Assembly (NCBI RefSeq): GCF_001949145.1
Contig: NW_019091374.1
Location: forward strand, 1,118,574-1,163,222
Length of the DNA stretch: 44,649 nucleotides
Direction of reading: 5' to 3'
Source: Acanthaster planci
Lineage: Eukaryota; Echinodermata; Asteroidea; Valvatida; Acanthasteridae
The translations under genes and the position numbers were made by a program. The notes beneath the pieces are model-generated. The model had not been told where the DNA came from, made no database searches, and saw only the letters and a program-made list of their open reading frames with translations. This document shows, one piece after another, positions 22,601-33,996 of this stretch; the first letter of the stretch is position 1, and each line of letters begins with the position of its first letter.

Positions 22601-24868
22601 TTGTGGATGGAAGATTTGTGCCACCTTGGTGTACGATCCCCAGTGGAATGTACTCAGGCTGTTAAAAGTACCCTTAAGCATGATGCGGCAGGTACTGAGT
22701 GCTAGAATTTTGGACTGGGCCAGACAACATACTTGAAGACTTTGTCATCCCGAAGGGATGTAAGAGTAGATCTGCCTGTGAGAATCCAACTATCAAACAT
22801 TGGCTTCCTGAACATACATTTTTTAACCAATCTCTGACAGCACAGGTACTAAAGGTAACAAGTGCAACCCGATCTCAGCTAAGATTCAAATAGGAAGTTA
22901 CTCGAGTGTAAAACTTATCTGATTGATTAAATAATTTTCACTTTGAATGGCCTTTTCTTATTGTTTCAGTCAAGCAGAGTTAATTGTCAATATTTGGGAT
23001 AAAGAGAGCTCTGTGGAATAATTACAAGTTTATACTAATGCAAAAAATCTCTTAGTGATAGCACACTGACACGTTAGCCTGTAACTCTTCATTTCATCAG
23101 AATACCTTTACAGCTAATCAAAGATAATTTCCTGAAACCTTCAACACTTATTTTACAAAAAGATAACATTTTTCAGTCAATTTGACAGTTGTTGATACCT
23201 CTTACTAAATATTGGCGTGACAGCTACGTGAGGAAGTCTTAATAAGTCTGTATTATTCTGCAAGAAATTTCTTTTTGCAGCAATCCTCCACCCTGTCCTC
23301 TTGGGCATCTGACAGCCTTATTGTTGTTGGAGCGGTGTTGTTTTTACTAGTCCATGTATCGATACACTTGGGCTCGCATGACGGCTGTTTTACCCTCCCA
23401 ACGTGCCACAGTGTTTCCCTCGGCAGTCTCATGCATAAATGTATTTGGAGTATCAAAACACCCCATGGCTCCTGAGAATGTCAAAGATGCGACTCTCCTG
23501 AGGTAAGCCAGCTCCTACTGGAAACAAAAAACCCCCTGATATACGCTCTTCCCATGAATGTGGTTGGCAAAATAATCAATGTTTTGCTCCTAACAAAGTG
23601 GATTCATCCAGCTACAGTAAATGTTATCACATTAGGAGGCCACATGACATTCATGCGAAAATCTACACCGGGCCAACGAGAATTGAGTTTGGGACTTGAG
23701 AATGGACTCAAGCACTCCAAATGCTTTCACAGGAGTCTTGACGAGTCCACAGAGTTGATTTCATGTCACCTTGTCCTTTTTTAATAAACAGTCCTTTCTG
23801 TTATCTTTTTTTTTACATAAGATGTATGCAATGTAGAGTTTCAGCCAATTAGAAATTGGGTTTCTTTAAAACATCTGATGAAGCGCCGTGGGGAGGGGGG
23901 GTTGCCATGCATATCAATGAAAAAAACTGACTAAGGAAAATTGTGTATGACTACCAGCTGTGCACTCTTGTTCTGTGCACGCAACAGGAGAAACTAGGTT
24001 GCCTGCCCTGGTAGTCAGTACTGCTTCACTGCACTTGGTTAATTATCCATTGCTGTGTGGAGCAATTTATCGTAATTTGTATGCAGAAATCCTTCAATGC
24101 CCTTGTGCAAAATGTCAAGGTTATGTGAACTAAACATTATTCTCTTGGTTCAACCAAATGAGTCCGTACGAAGAAAAGAAATTATTCAAGCAAATAAACA
24201 AATTGAAACTATGCACACAGGGGTTAATGGTTCTGTTGGTCAAAACTAGCATGGTCTATACTCAGAAGAGCCAGTAGAACCGGAAGGTGGGGGTGGGGCT
24301 CTTTTCAGGGGGAGGAGCACAATGGGTTATCATATAGACACAGAATCAATTCATTAAAATTTAAAATGGGTGAACAGACCGATGTCTGCTACACATACGG
24401 GTGGCACGTGTGCCCCATGTGCTAGCCCCATACGTAACTGCCCGTACGTGACTACACTGACTTTCCAGACTGTACTGATATGCAAAAAGTGGATAACAGT
24501 GCAGATAAATTAGGTTCCATTTATTTGGACAAGTAAAACAGAAGTCCCTGCAGTGAACATGGACAAACTTTGCAAGAAAGGGCCACAATTAAATTAAATG
24601 CCGTATGGCAACACAAGTGGTAGATAAGCAACTATTTGATGATCAACTCCAACAATGCTGATTGTTCTCATATTGAATCCGATTCAGAAGGGCCAAGTCT
24701 AATAAAAGTGGCACATATCAATATCTCCCTTGCAATACATATTTTTGTGTTAATAAAATACAGTTTTTGTACCCATTTTTCCTGTGAGTTCAGTCCGGTA
24801 TGGTAAAAATGGATGTGTGGTCACAACTTATTTGCATCTAATGAATATTGATTTCTGTGATGTGTTAC
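16622..24868. other. about 8.2 kb without a supported gene
   Basis: Mostly AT-rich unique-looking sequence. It holds G homopolymers near 18765 and 20970, repeated ATGGCTGAAAAA words near 20625-20660, and AAGTGTCTTGGTGAAGGGCA at about 20351-20370, which resembles a motif recurrent in animal repeats. Minus-strand open frames at 19033-19428 (131 codons) and 21944-22225 have no recognisable domain. A strong acceptor (TTTCTTTTTGCAG) ends at 23280 and opens a frame with a hydrophobic helix ending at 23475, but neither partner exon nor family is evident. Confidence 0.45.
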
Positions 24869-25037
24869 CATGGAGAGGAAATACCACAACGCATGTGTGG
24901 CGTGCATAGCACATGTAGCCATGGACGACAGCATGAACTTGAAGAATGCTCTCATTCTTCGGAAACTCGAAGAATTTCAATCCCGATTCTTTCCCAGAAT
25001 TTGTAGTACATCCACCAATGACGCACAATTTCGCCAT
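24869..25037 (-). CDS. first exon of a THAP-domain protein
   Basis: The peptide begins MAKLCVIGGCTTNSGKESG and continues LKFFEFPKNES. This is the start of a THAP domain, a C2CH zinc-coordinating DNA-binding fold: Met near the N-terminus, the C-x4-C pair (Cys5, Cys10), a Gly/Ser-rich loop, then the hydrophobic plus FPK strand. The start has a favourable context (AATAATGGCG). The expected Trp and the distal C-x2-H pair are missing from the rest of this frame, so either the exon ends soon after FPKNES or the gene is a fragment. A possible GTAACA donor follows 24869; an earlier GTTCAT near 24950 is weaker. THAP proteins include P-element-type transposases and many host transcription or chromatin factors. 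No transposase body or second half of the domain was found nearby. Confidence 0.6.
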
Positions 25038-25710
25038 TATTGTAAATCATGAAGAAAGGAGAACAAAGTCTCAACGGAAAAGAAATAATGTGGCACAGTA
25101 GATCCAGGACACAGATCGATCCCTGGTACACAGTGCACGCACTTGTAGCTCAATGTTCATGTACTTTTGTAGCGGAACCAGTCGTGCCATGGATACTAGT
25201 TTCAAGGTTTTCTCCGGTATCACATCATACAAATTTTCGTTTCTCAACAGCATCGCCAGCGGTCAGATTGTAGAAATTTTTCATAAAATCCAAAGACACC
25301 ATTCAAAAGTTTCGGTAAAGATGCAATACAGGCATGATTTGTTGATGAATAAATGATTTATAACACACTAAACACAAAAATAGTTTATTTTCAAAACTTT
25401 CAAAATCATTGGAGTTTAAAGGACTTTAAAGATACCATGACAAAACAGTCCCTTTTAGCCAAGAATTACGAAGTAGCTACTGTAGGTATCTTGGAAAGCC
25501 AGTAATATTTATCTGCTCACCAAGCACATTACTACCTTGTGGGTGAAGCACTGTAAAATATAGAGCAATACATTTGTTTCCACCTGCCTATGTAAACCAG
25601 CCCTCAAACAGTCTGACAGAAAAGTTCATCCCAATGAGCTACAATTGACGTGAATTGTTCTCATCTTTAACATTATACTGATTGAAAGGCCATTCCAGCA
25701 GCAGTACTAC
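25038..25710. other. upstream of the THAP start; no gene seen
   Basis: This would be 5' untranslated or promoter DNA of the THAP exon. It has no TATA word in the right place. Open frames at 25071-25356 are not recognised. Confidence 0.4.
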
Positions 25711-25730
25711 TGTACATGTACATGTACATA
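25711..25730. repeat. ACATGT hexamer run
   Basis: Three overlapping TACATG units form a self-complementary tract. It is one of the longest of several such runs in the window; another is at 38228-38245. Confidence 0.95.
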
Positions 25731-26702
25731 ATGGAGTGACCCATGGGCAACCCCCATTACATTCCATCATTACTTGAAGGCTTCTTTTAATCCTGCTTTT
25801 TGCTTGCCGTCTTCTGGACAGCTGTGCATTGTAATTCCCGCCTCTCAATCAAGCAAAATGCTAGCACTGCTGATGACAAGTAGCTATTACTGTAAACTGA
25901 ATCATAGAAAAAAAATACATCCCTGGAGAAATGGCCCCATGGGGCTTTAGACCCTAATTCACTTTCAATTCGGATGGTTATGACAAGAACTCTTTGACTG
26001 CACAAACATAAATGCAAAGATTAAGAATTCTAACCCTTTTTTACAAATGCTCCCAAGTAAGTCCCTCTAGGCAATGAGGGAGCCCTATCAAGAATCCATT
26101 GATAAAGCAAACAGGACAAAAGTCTTTTGGAAAGGTATGTACATGCAAGACCTCTCCATTTCCATTGGCACAGCCACAGTAACTTGAACCCCAAAGTACA
26201 CCACAGACTCAAGTGAAAAGAGCTTTGAAAGAGCCACCAATTACATGTATCTGAATCATGATCACATACAGGTAACCTTATACCGAGGGTCGGAATCTCC
26301 CAGGAAATAATTCTCCCGTCTTTTTTCTAGTATACACAGTATAATAGTAACAGTGTAAAATCCCTCATACATATCCATGCAACCGTGCTCTAGAGCCTTT
26401 TTTACACGCCAGACAAGCAACTAACGATTGCAACTGGTCATTCAGACATTAAAAGTTCACTAGCTCCATGTGACACGCACTCAAACTTCTGGTTTATTGT
26501 CTTTCTGTCTGATTTACGGGATACTTTCAAATGAAATCAACATTGAGCATAGTTGCTTGGATTACATACACACAAGAGACTTTGAAACACACGTACATAT
26601 ACTTCATCTGAGCCGCCAGATCTGAACTCATAAAAAAGCATTAAGTTCATTTCCAAATCCTGCACAACTATGCGACAAACATGTAAATCAATGAACACCT
26701 AC

Positions 26703-26754
26703 CTTTCGGTTCACGATCACCACAGTATAGCACGCGGCATCCAGAGAAATACAT
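26703..26754 (-). CDS. candidate first coding exon, protein not recognised
   Basis: From an ATG at 26754-26752 the minus strand reads MYFSGCRVLYCGDREPK and then meets a good donor (AAAG|GTAGGT). Seventeen codons plus one base leave in phase 1. The DNA just upstream is relatively CpG-rich, as expected for a promoter, and the exon itself contains CpG codons. No family is recognised and no second exon was identified to its left. The short length makes chance a real alternative. Confidence 0.28.
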
Positions 26755-27060
26755 GTACGTGTAATTGAGAGCAGAACTTAGAGTGTGCTTAATATTGTAG
26801 GTCTTCCCCCGGTGCGAGCATGCAATTAAAGTGTGCCAGCCTGGTCACTGGTATGTCGGTGTTGTAATTGACTGTCGAGAAAGAGCAGGGAAAATACTAT
26901 GACGCACATTCAAACCATGCGCAATATCATGGAAGTCATTAATATAGTCTGTCAGTCCCCCAGCATCCGATCCCCATCTGCGCGCAGCAAAGTGAAAGGT
27001 CTAAATTGTTAATATTAAGTGCCGATTTTCTCCCGACAAACTGAAAGCGAATGCATCATG
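26755..27060 (-). promoter_or_regulatory. CpG-richer possible promoter
   Basis: This stretch has noticeably more CG dinucleotides than the surrounding AT-rich DNA, for example GCGCGCAGC near 26980 and several near 26750-26900. It sits directly upstream of the minus-strand candidate start at 26754. No TATA box is evident. The direction is inferred only from that candidate exon. Confidence 0.25.
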
Positions 27061-27761
27061 GACTTAAACTGTGCCTCCCGTTAAGAATCCTTTTAGATGA
27101 AGTGACAAGAGCAGGGATATTTGTCACATTGATGACAGTTGGAGAGTCCATTACTTACATGTACATGCTGTGCTTCACAAGCAGTGCAATTCGGGTTTGG
27201 GCAAGTACACTGTTCATGTACACCAAAAGTACACGTAGTACGGTTCGAAACCTGTTGTGTTGTGGTACACAGTGTGCATGTTTGTAAGGGAAATTTTGAA
27301 GATAAACAAATAATTTATCACAATCTCTGAAGAGTTTAAGTGAAATGCTAATTAAGCAATGCCTTTAAAGCTCAAAGCTCCCCTGGCCCTACATGCAGTA
27401 GTATAAAGCCAAGAAAAACACCTTGCTACATCAAAAGAATCACGGTATGAGCTCTGCATGCAGACCAGTAATCCAGGGCAGCAATCAATTCATTTGAGTT
27501 CATGTTATTTTTGTTGGCAAATTTGCAGAGGCTTCTACCAATGGTAGCTACTTCCTTAACTGAAAACTGTCAAGCAACAAGGCCTCTAGAGGCTTTATTT
27601 CCCCCCCTCCGCCGAAAATGTTTTAGGAGACCTACATGTACCTGTGGATTTGGCTGCAAAATCAGGTTGGCTTTGCCTAGAGACATTTATATACAACATG
27701 TATGTGGGGTAAAACTTCCATTGTAAATTTTGATGACGTAGCGTATGTTTTTCTTTACATT

Positions 27762-27779
27762 TGCTACCGTTCGGTAGCA
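27762..27779. repeat. perfect 8-bp palindrome upstream of the helicase relic
   Basis: TGCTACCG-TT-CGGTAGCA, about 90 bp upstream of the helicase start codon. It could be a dimeric protein-binding site or a tiny hairpin. A CCAAT-like word (CACCAATCA) follows near 27810. Confidence 0.85.
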
Positions 27780-27869
27780 GATACGATATATGCGTAAGCA
27801 TAAGTCTCCACCAATCAAAACGATCGCCTCTGTCGTGTATATGTATGTCATAAATTATTCATCATTACA

Positions 27870-28120
27870 ATGGCACACGTATTCAACACGGCATCCTTTC
27901 CGGCAGTGGTGTAAGCTCTAGACAACAATCTCTTCCAGAATTGCCTCAAATATGCCGCACCGAAGTTTGGGATTCCGATCGACAAATTGAAACCACAGCA
28001 AATGTTGGCCATGAAGGCTGTTCTGGAGGGTCAAGACGTATTTGTCAATCTTCTAACTCGATGGATATGGCAAAAGTTTTCAAATACCAGGCCGCACCGT
28101 TGTGCAGCGACTTCATGAAC
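27870..28120 (+). pseudogene. broken first exon of a RecQ-like DNA helicase
   Basis: From ATG at 27870 the frame reads MAHVFNTASFPAVV, a TAA stop (27912-27914), then ALDNNLFQNCLKYAAPKFG, IPIDKLKPQQMLAMKAV and LEGQDVFVNLLT. DKLKPQQ...A...EGQDVFVNL is motif 0 and the lead-in to Walker A of RecQ-family superfamily 2 helicases. The Walker A core GYGKS is present at 28063-28077 but in the next frame, after four bases where none or three are expected. YQAAPLCSDFMN follows at 28085-28120 in the third frame after one more extra base. A consensus donor GTAAGT begins at 28121. The exon therefore has one stop and two frameshifts, yet keeps its start and splice site. An intact gene of this type would unwind DNA using ATP. 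A sequencing or assembly error could explain one break, hardly all three. No downstream helicase exon was found in the window. Confidence 0.72.
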
Positions 28121-31100
28121 GTAAGTAGCCTATAGACATACTCGGACTTCTTGGCCCCCAAAACACGATTGGTTCAGTGAATAATTCATAGCATTAGCAT
28201 ATTGAATAATTCAGATAAACCACTGCAAACAAAGCTCCAAAGGCACTTGCGGAGGCGCGCACAGTCCACGACACACACAGCTTGGCTACTGCATGCATCG
28301 TGTGATCTTGACTATCCATTTCGCCGCGGGCGCCTTGATCAAAGACTAGTGCAAGACTTCGTCTTTGTGACAGGGCCCAACAGTCGCACAAACCTTGCAC
28401 CGACTGCAACTTACTGTGCTTCAACAGAGCCTGTAGAAGATCTTTTGCAAAGTAGCACAACTCCTAATTCTGCACAATACACATTCTACAGCTGAGCCAC
28501 AGCACACTTGCAACAACCTGCTGCTTTGTCCAATCAATTATAAAAGACCTACAGGTTATTATGATTCACATTTGGGAAGCATGTCATGCAGGACATTAAT
28601 TCTCAGAGGCCCTGTGTGGCAGGGCACGCTGTCTTAAATGGAGAAGAAAGTAATTTGATTTGGATGTTCGATCCATGGATAAACATGTTAAATCATGCCT
28701 CTTTGGCCTGCAAAAGCCAATGTTATGAGATGAAGGGGGGGTTTACAGTTTAAGACAAGACAGACCAAGGTTTGACTTTCAGTCATATTAAAACTGCATT
28801 ATCCCACCACTTTATACATTTCAGAGATAACTGCAGATAGAGTTACCAGACTTGGACTTTGGAACAGTCACACACTGGATTTGCCTGGACTGGTAAAGAT
28901 TTTTCACTGTGCGTTCAATAGATTTTTATTTCACCATGGCTCGTTTCAAGTTTGACGACTCCATGATGCAGCGAATTGATCCCACTGATTTCCACTGGCA
29001 ACATTATCAAATTGTCAGTGTAAATAATACAATCATTTGTAAAAACACGTCACAGCAGAAGTAACTAAAATTGACATTATTACTGAAGTTTAGAGGCATA
29101 ATCTCAGATTGTGACATTTATATCTGTTAAAAATTCATATCAGATAGTTGCTGTGTGATTAATAATAAGGATACACTCTGTGTGTTTTTTTGTCATGAAA
29201 TGCACGGCATAAATTATAATGTATGCACTCCAGATCTCACCGTAAAGTGAAATGTTAAAAGTACGTGGATGTAATCAAGGACACAATGTTGGCAGAGTAA
29301 ACCTTTATTTGACACTCGGCACAACGCGGAGAATGTTCCTTTAAACGCTTTCATCTGTACGTGCTAATACCAAGACAGTTAATATCACAGGGCAGACCAG
29401 CAGATAGAAGCCCTACAGGTGTATCTATCTCCCAGTGTAAACATCCCGCCATGCCTGCTCCCAGACAGCCAACTTTAATATAAGGGAGACAGTGTTATTT
29501 CATTACTGACACAGCTGTACATGTTCGTATATGAACAAGTGTCAGGTACAGTGTATCGTCCTTCTCTAGTTGATTAGGGGCTTTTCGAGAACAAACACAT
29601 AATAAACCGGAGGGGCCAATTTCAAGGAACAACTAAAAGCAAACTATTAAAAACTGGTGCAGGAAAAGACATTTGGCTCTGCCGAAGCAATACCAGCAAC
29701 AATGTGCGACTGGATCTGCTGATGTTTGCTAAGCACCGGAACACGAACTAGGAAAAAACCCACAAACATTTAGTGATGTAAAATTCTGCCATTTTCAGCG
29801 ATTTAAGTCACTAGCTGCCAGTTTGTTCTGCATGGCTGTAATTATGACAATCTTTCACTCACTGTTTTGCAAAGTACTGCACACCATGATTGCAGAACTC
29901 AAACAAGTAAGCCTCTAAAATCCAAATTTTTGAAGTAAAAAATCCCAAGAAATCATAAACCTGGCTTAGCCCTTACATAACACAGAAATATTTCTCTTTT
30001 TTTTCAATTTGACTTTGCTTACTGATACATGGTTTGAAACAAATCTTGCTGAAACACAGATTTTCATGTTAAGTCTAGTAACTGTTGACTGCTGTATTAC
30101 AGAAGGCTCTTTTTACACCCCAGGGAATAGCAGTGTGTTGAGGTGACATCCTCAGAAATGGAATCCAAGTTTTTGAGGCAAGAAAACACCAGGATCAAGT
30201 CCAAGAAGTTCAAGTTATAAGAACAACTTCGATGTCTCAAAAACTCACAAGACAAAAGCCACAATTTGTACCATGGGACAAGCGTTGGAAAAAAAAAATT
30301 GACTTTTGGACTGAAAATGTATGTCAAAATTCTTCAAATCGTAACAAGGAAAAGAATTGCTCCTCCCTTCGGTCCAAGACAGTTCACTTTCAGGAAATAA
30401 GAAAGTTGGCTACATGTACATGTATAGTGTACTGGTGCATGTGAATTTAATATTTGTTCAAACAATTTCGTGGACAGAACACCAAATGCATGTTCAGATT
30501 CAATTTGACATTTACATGGAATTTAAGCAGTGCTATAAATAAAATTGTCTTCTAGACGCAGGACCTACATGTACGACTAATTTCTGTTGCATTATGCCAG
30601 AGTGGTGTGTACAAACGATCAATGACTCTCCTGTGTATGGCGAGTCCATCAAAATGTGATTAGTTTTTATAATGCGAGACAATGATGCCAAGCAAATGCT
30701 GTGAAGATGCCAGACGTATAGTTCTCAAAGACAGTTTGTAAATTTCTGAGAGATCGCAACACTTCTTGAGCAAAAAACATACATAGTATATGTACAATTT
30801 TTTTTAATTACAAGTTTATTTTTAAAATTCTTGACCATGTTCTCAACAAATTGTTAAACTGTACTGCTAATTCCCATTCAAAAGAAGAAGGAGTAAGGTT
30901 TACCCAAAAATAACCAAAGCACACCAGGTCAATTTTTTTCATAATTCATGGTAAGTAACAATGCATGCTATAACAGTGCTGGTGTTAGATTGAATTTGAA
31001 ACACGGCAACTGAATCTATATATAGGATGAACCTCCCCCCCCAACCTGTCCAGAATTTCTCTATCACTTCTGTCTATTGCTCTGATAATGACAGCAATTC

Positions 31101-31508
31101 TACAACTGTAAATCAGGCCAGGCACAAGCCCTATGACATGCCCTGCAAACCACCCAGCTATTAATTCCCCACAACTGTTCACCTATCAATGTTTATTTTC
31201 TTAATCTGTTCTGATTTATGGCACAGACTATGTATACATAGGCGGTGTACATACATACCATATTTTATGTCACTGTCCAAGTGAAAGTTGCTGGGGAAAT
31301 TGCTCCAGCATTGCCAACTGAGATTGTGTACACAGATGCACTGATTACTTCAAAGGCACACATCACATTTCCATAACAGGCGAGGACAAGACTGAACCAT
31401 ATTGTGTGCCATTCCATGCTTAAATTAAAGAAGCAGTCCATTTATTTATTTTGGGGGGGAGGTCAGGAAACATTAGCCTACAGATAAAATCTTAGCACAC
31501 TCAAGGTA
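28121..31508. other. about 3.4 kb without a supported gene
   Basis: A GC-richer patch at 28235-28450 is open on both strands (plus 28202-28495, minus 28194-28460) but matches no family I know. The near-palindromic word TGAATAATTCA occurs twice close together near 28178-28213. The rest is AT-rich; an ACATGT run is at about 30411-30426. Confidence 0.45.
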
Positions 31509-31621
31509 TTGGAAACAAATCTAAGCATGTAGCATGCATTGTTTTTTATATACTTTCTTCAGTGTGTTAATATGCACAGGGAAAACAGCAAATCACAACC
31601 TAAACATCATCCAATCATCAC
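31509..31621. repeat. local duplication, copy 1
   Basis: About 113 bp that recurs in the same orientation at 31914-32028. Shared words include ACAAATCTAAGCA, GCATGCATTGTTTTTT, CTTCTTCAGTGTGTTAATAT and AAACAGCAAATCA. It is not coding in either copy. Confidence 0.92.
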
Positions 31622-31913
31622 GATGATTTCACTTTGTTTTTACATCTCCTGGTTAACCTATAGGCCATGTCAAGTTACATGTATATATACTTTACGTCAT
31701 TACAAGCCAAGTTTGACGTCATGGAAACCTCCACGACAAAAGCAGCAATGTGCTGTTCTTTTGACAGTTTGTCAATTGGCATTACAAATTTAATCATTTG
31801 CACTAACTATTTGAAAGTACTTTGAAAGGGTTACTGGGGACAAAAAATCTTTTCAAGAGATGTACTAAGTTTGTTTTTTATAAAGAAGATCCCAGATGAC
31901 GGATCGGGAAGGT
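31622..31913. other. spacer between duplicated copies
   Basis: Unique-looking AT-rich sequence of about 290 bp; no gene or repeat seen. Confidence 0.5.
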
Positions 31914-32028
31914 TTGGAGACAAATCTAAGCAGCTGGCATGCATTGTTTTTTTTTAAATACCTTCTTCAGTGTGTTAATATGCACAGGAAAACAGCAAAT
32001 CAAAACCAAAACATCATCTAATCATCAC
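31914..32028. repeat. local duplication, copy 2
   Basis: Direct repeat of 31509-31621 with scattered substitutions and a longer T run. It could be a tandem segmental duplication or two insertions of one short element; no terminal inverted repeats were found. Confidence 0.92.
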
Positions 32029-33030
32029 AAATGCATTCCTCATTCCAGTGTTCCACTGTTTTCACTCACTTCCATAAACTTCATTGTTCTGGATGAGGAA
32101 CTGATTGGTAGTGAAAGGAGGCATGCTGGACAAGATGCATGTAGAAAATCCCAGGCCTCCCATTAAAGCCAATTTTGTTCCTTTGTCTACTGTCACAAGC
32201 ATCACGCAAAGACAAGTAGGTCCAATTCACTCAACTATGAAGAAATTTACAATTAGCCTTTTGCGGGTTAAATTTTAATAGAATCTGGTACACTGAGTTC
32301 TTTAAATTCACGTGTGAACATAAAAATTTGAATTCTCCATACTAAAAACACGGTTGCAATCCTCATGATTCAGGGGAAGCTTTTGCTTAGTTACATAAGA
32401 GACGCCTTGCAACAATACACTGTTCTCAATGGATAAGAAGGGCACAAAGGAACCAGTCCATTCAAGAAATGATGGTTGCTATGCAATAGCTTGCTCTGAA
32501 TCGTGAAGTATAGCAGCAATGTCTTCAGTCGGGAGAATTCAAATTGTTACATGTACATTTATGTGCAATCTCATAACTCAGTGTATCAGATTTTATTCAA
32601 ATTTTACTAGCAAATGGCTTACTGTCCACACAATCCAAAACTGTATGGACTCAATGAGCACTGGGAGTCATTGAGGCCAAAAATTCAACTGTGATTTTGA
32701 ACACTGCTTACAAAATTGAGCTAGGCCCTAGATTACAATGTACGGTAAAGTTGAGTTAACAGGCAGAGTATCCAGGATACAGTCAACTGTATTGTCTGCC
32801 AACTCATTCCTTCTGCCATTTGAATACCACCCCTAACGTTGCAAATGAAGGTGTTAAATCCACATTTCAACTAGCAGATTACTGACTGCTTGTCCCAGAT
32901 ATCACACAAATTAAGAGGGATGCATTTCTAATGGTTTCCAGATCTGATCATACACTGCAATCATTTTGTAAGAGGAAATGATTTTTATAACAGGAAGTAA
33001 TGATTAGGAGTACAAGCCACAGCAATCAAG
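32029..33030. other. non-coding stretch
   Basis: No supported gene. A minus-strand donor-like GTAAGC word near 32620 follows a short open stretch that is too small to support. Confidence 0.45.
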
Positions 33031-33075
33031 GAAAGTTACCACACGAAAAGTTACCACAAGGAAAGTTACCAGACC
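33031..33075. repeat. three tandem 15-bp units
   Basis: The word RAAAGTTACCA starts at 33031, 33046 and 33061, an exact 15-bp period. The period is a multiple of three, and the plus-strand frame across it reads GKLPHEKLPQGKLP, but no exon signals support coding. Confidence 0.85.
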
Positions 33076-33305
33076 CCGCAGTTACATGGGTAAATCTTCA
33101 AACGTTTCCTCAAAGACAACATCCACATAAGGCAATTACAAAAATCCTATCAATGTCACAAATCCCCTGGGTTTTCAGAGAGGAGACGGGTATAGTCATG
33201 AAGTCCTAATTGTAGGGCACAAAAGACATGTAGGTGGCACTTACTGAAATGGCAACCCTGAAGGGGGATGCGTACCTAGCCTTAATCGCAGTCACCTGCC
33301 ACTTT

Positions 33306-33350
33306 TCCTGCTACTGATGGGGGGGTCTCAGTTACGCATCAGCAGTAGGA
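33306..33350. repeat. imperfect inverted repeat in a GC-richer patch
   Basis: TCCTGCTACTGATG (33306-33319) and CATCAGCAGTAGGA (33337-33350) pair over 14 bp with two mismatches across a 17-bp loop containing a G7 run. It could be a hairpin or a decayed foldback. Confidence 0.7.
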
Positions 33351-33511
33351 GAAAGGCGGCATCCATTGGGATGCTGCAGTGAGCCACCTGCTCCCAATCC
33401 AGTCTGAAGGATGTTAAAGAGATCTAATGATACAGATAGTGGGTGTTAATTACTAATTCAGGATGTCGAGAAATGACTTCATGGGTAGAGATGACTCGAT
33501 TAAAACAAGGA

Positions 33512-33581
33512 TCAAGGTCAGGGACTTTTGACGTCAAGGTCATGCACACTGGTGTTTACATGTTGACAAAGGCTAATTAGC
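33512..33581. promoter_or_regulatory. cluster of transcription-factor-like sites, possible enhancer
   Basis: TCAAGGTCA, the extended half-site of monomeric nuclear receptors (NR5A, ERR, ROR), occurs at 33512-33520 and 33534-33542, 22 bp apart on the same face. TGACGTCA, a perfect CRE, overlaps the second at 33529-33536. TGTTTAC, a forkhead core, follows near 33554, and GCTAATTAGC, a palindromic homeodomain site, lies at 33572-33581. The motifs are read directly; that they act as an enhancer is inference. Confidence 0.4.
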
Positions 33582-33919
33582 AGAGCAGATGCCTGATTGT
33601 TTAAAGTTTGAAAGAGGCTGTGTGTTATGACTGAGGGTGATGCTGAGAGAAGTGCCTGTCATCCACTGGAAAGAGCAAAGTGATGTTACTATCTCAATAT
33701 CTCACACATACAGACACTGAAAATGGTCCCCTACTAGTGGCTAACACCATGAAGTGCTTGTGAGTTGTGACACATTTACATGTACATGTAGTTGCCATAC
33801 AATGGACTGATACATTGTGTGCATGAAGTCTGTTTATATTATGGCATCTCACTGTTGTATGACAATTTGCACAGAGGCCTAACTAAAGTCTCGAAGCTGA
33901 TTACCAATTGGATCCTTAC

Positions 33920-33996
33920 AGGTTTCCTTGTCATCTCTTCCTGAACTTTGTACATACTGTATACAGTGCTCATGTAGCTGCCAATGGCACGAGGTC
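33920..33996 (-). CDS. candidate internal exon, protein not recognised
   Basis: On the minus strand a good 3' splice site (GTTGTCTCTAACCTTAATGCCAG, with a CTAAC branch-point word) precedes 33996, and a GTAAGG donor follows 33920. Two of three frames are open across the 77 bp. The frame entering in phase 1 reads PRAIGSYMSTVYSMYKVQ and on to EEMTRKP, leaving in phase 0. The frame entering in phase 2 reads TSCHWQLHEHCIQYVQ and on, and would suit the exit phase of 39961-40017. I recognise neither peptide. Splice signals here are the best-formed of the unrecognised candidates. Confidence 0.33.

Noticed and set aside
23281-23475. Open frame with a hydrophobic helix after a strong acceptor
   Set aside because: The opposite strand is equally open and protein-like, the frame ends at a stop before the nearby GTAAGC donor, and no family is evident.
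27242-27252. GGTTCGAAACC, a perfect match to the tRNA B-box consensus
   Set aside because: The flanking bases do not form a T-stem, no A-box lies at the right distance, and no acceptor stem can be drawn.
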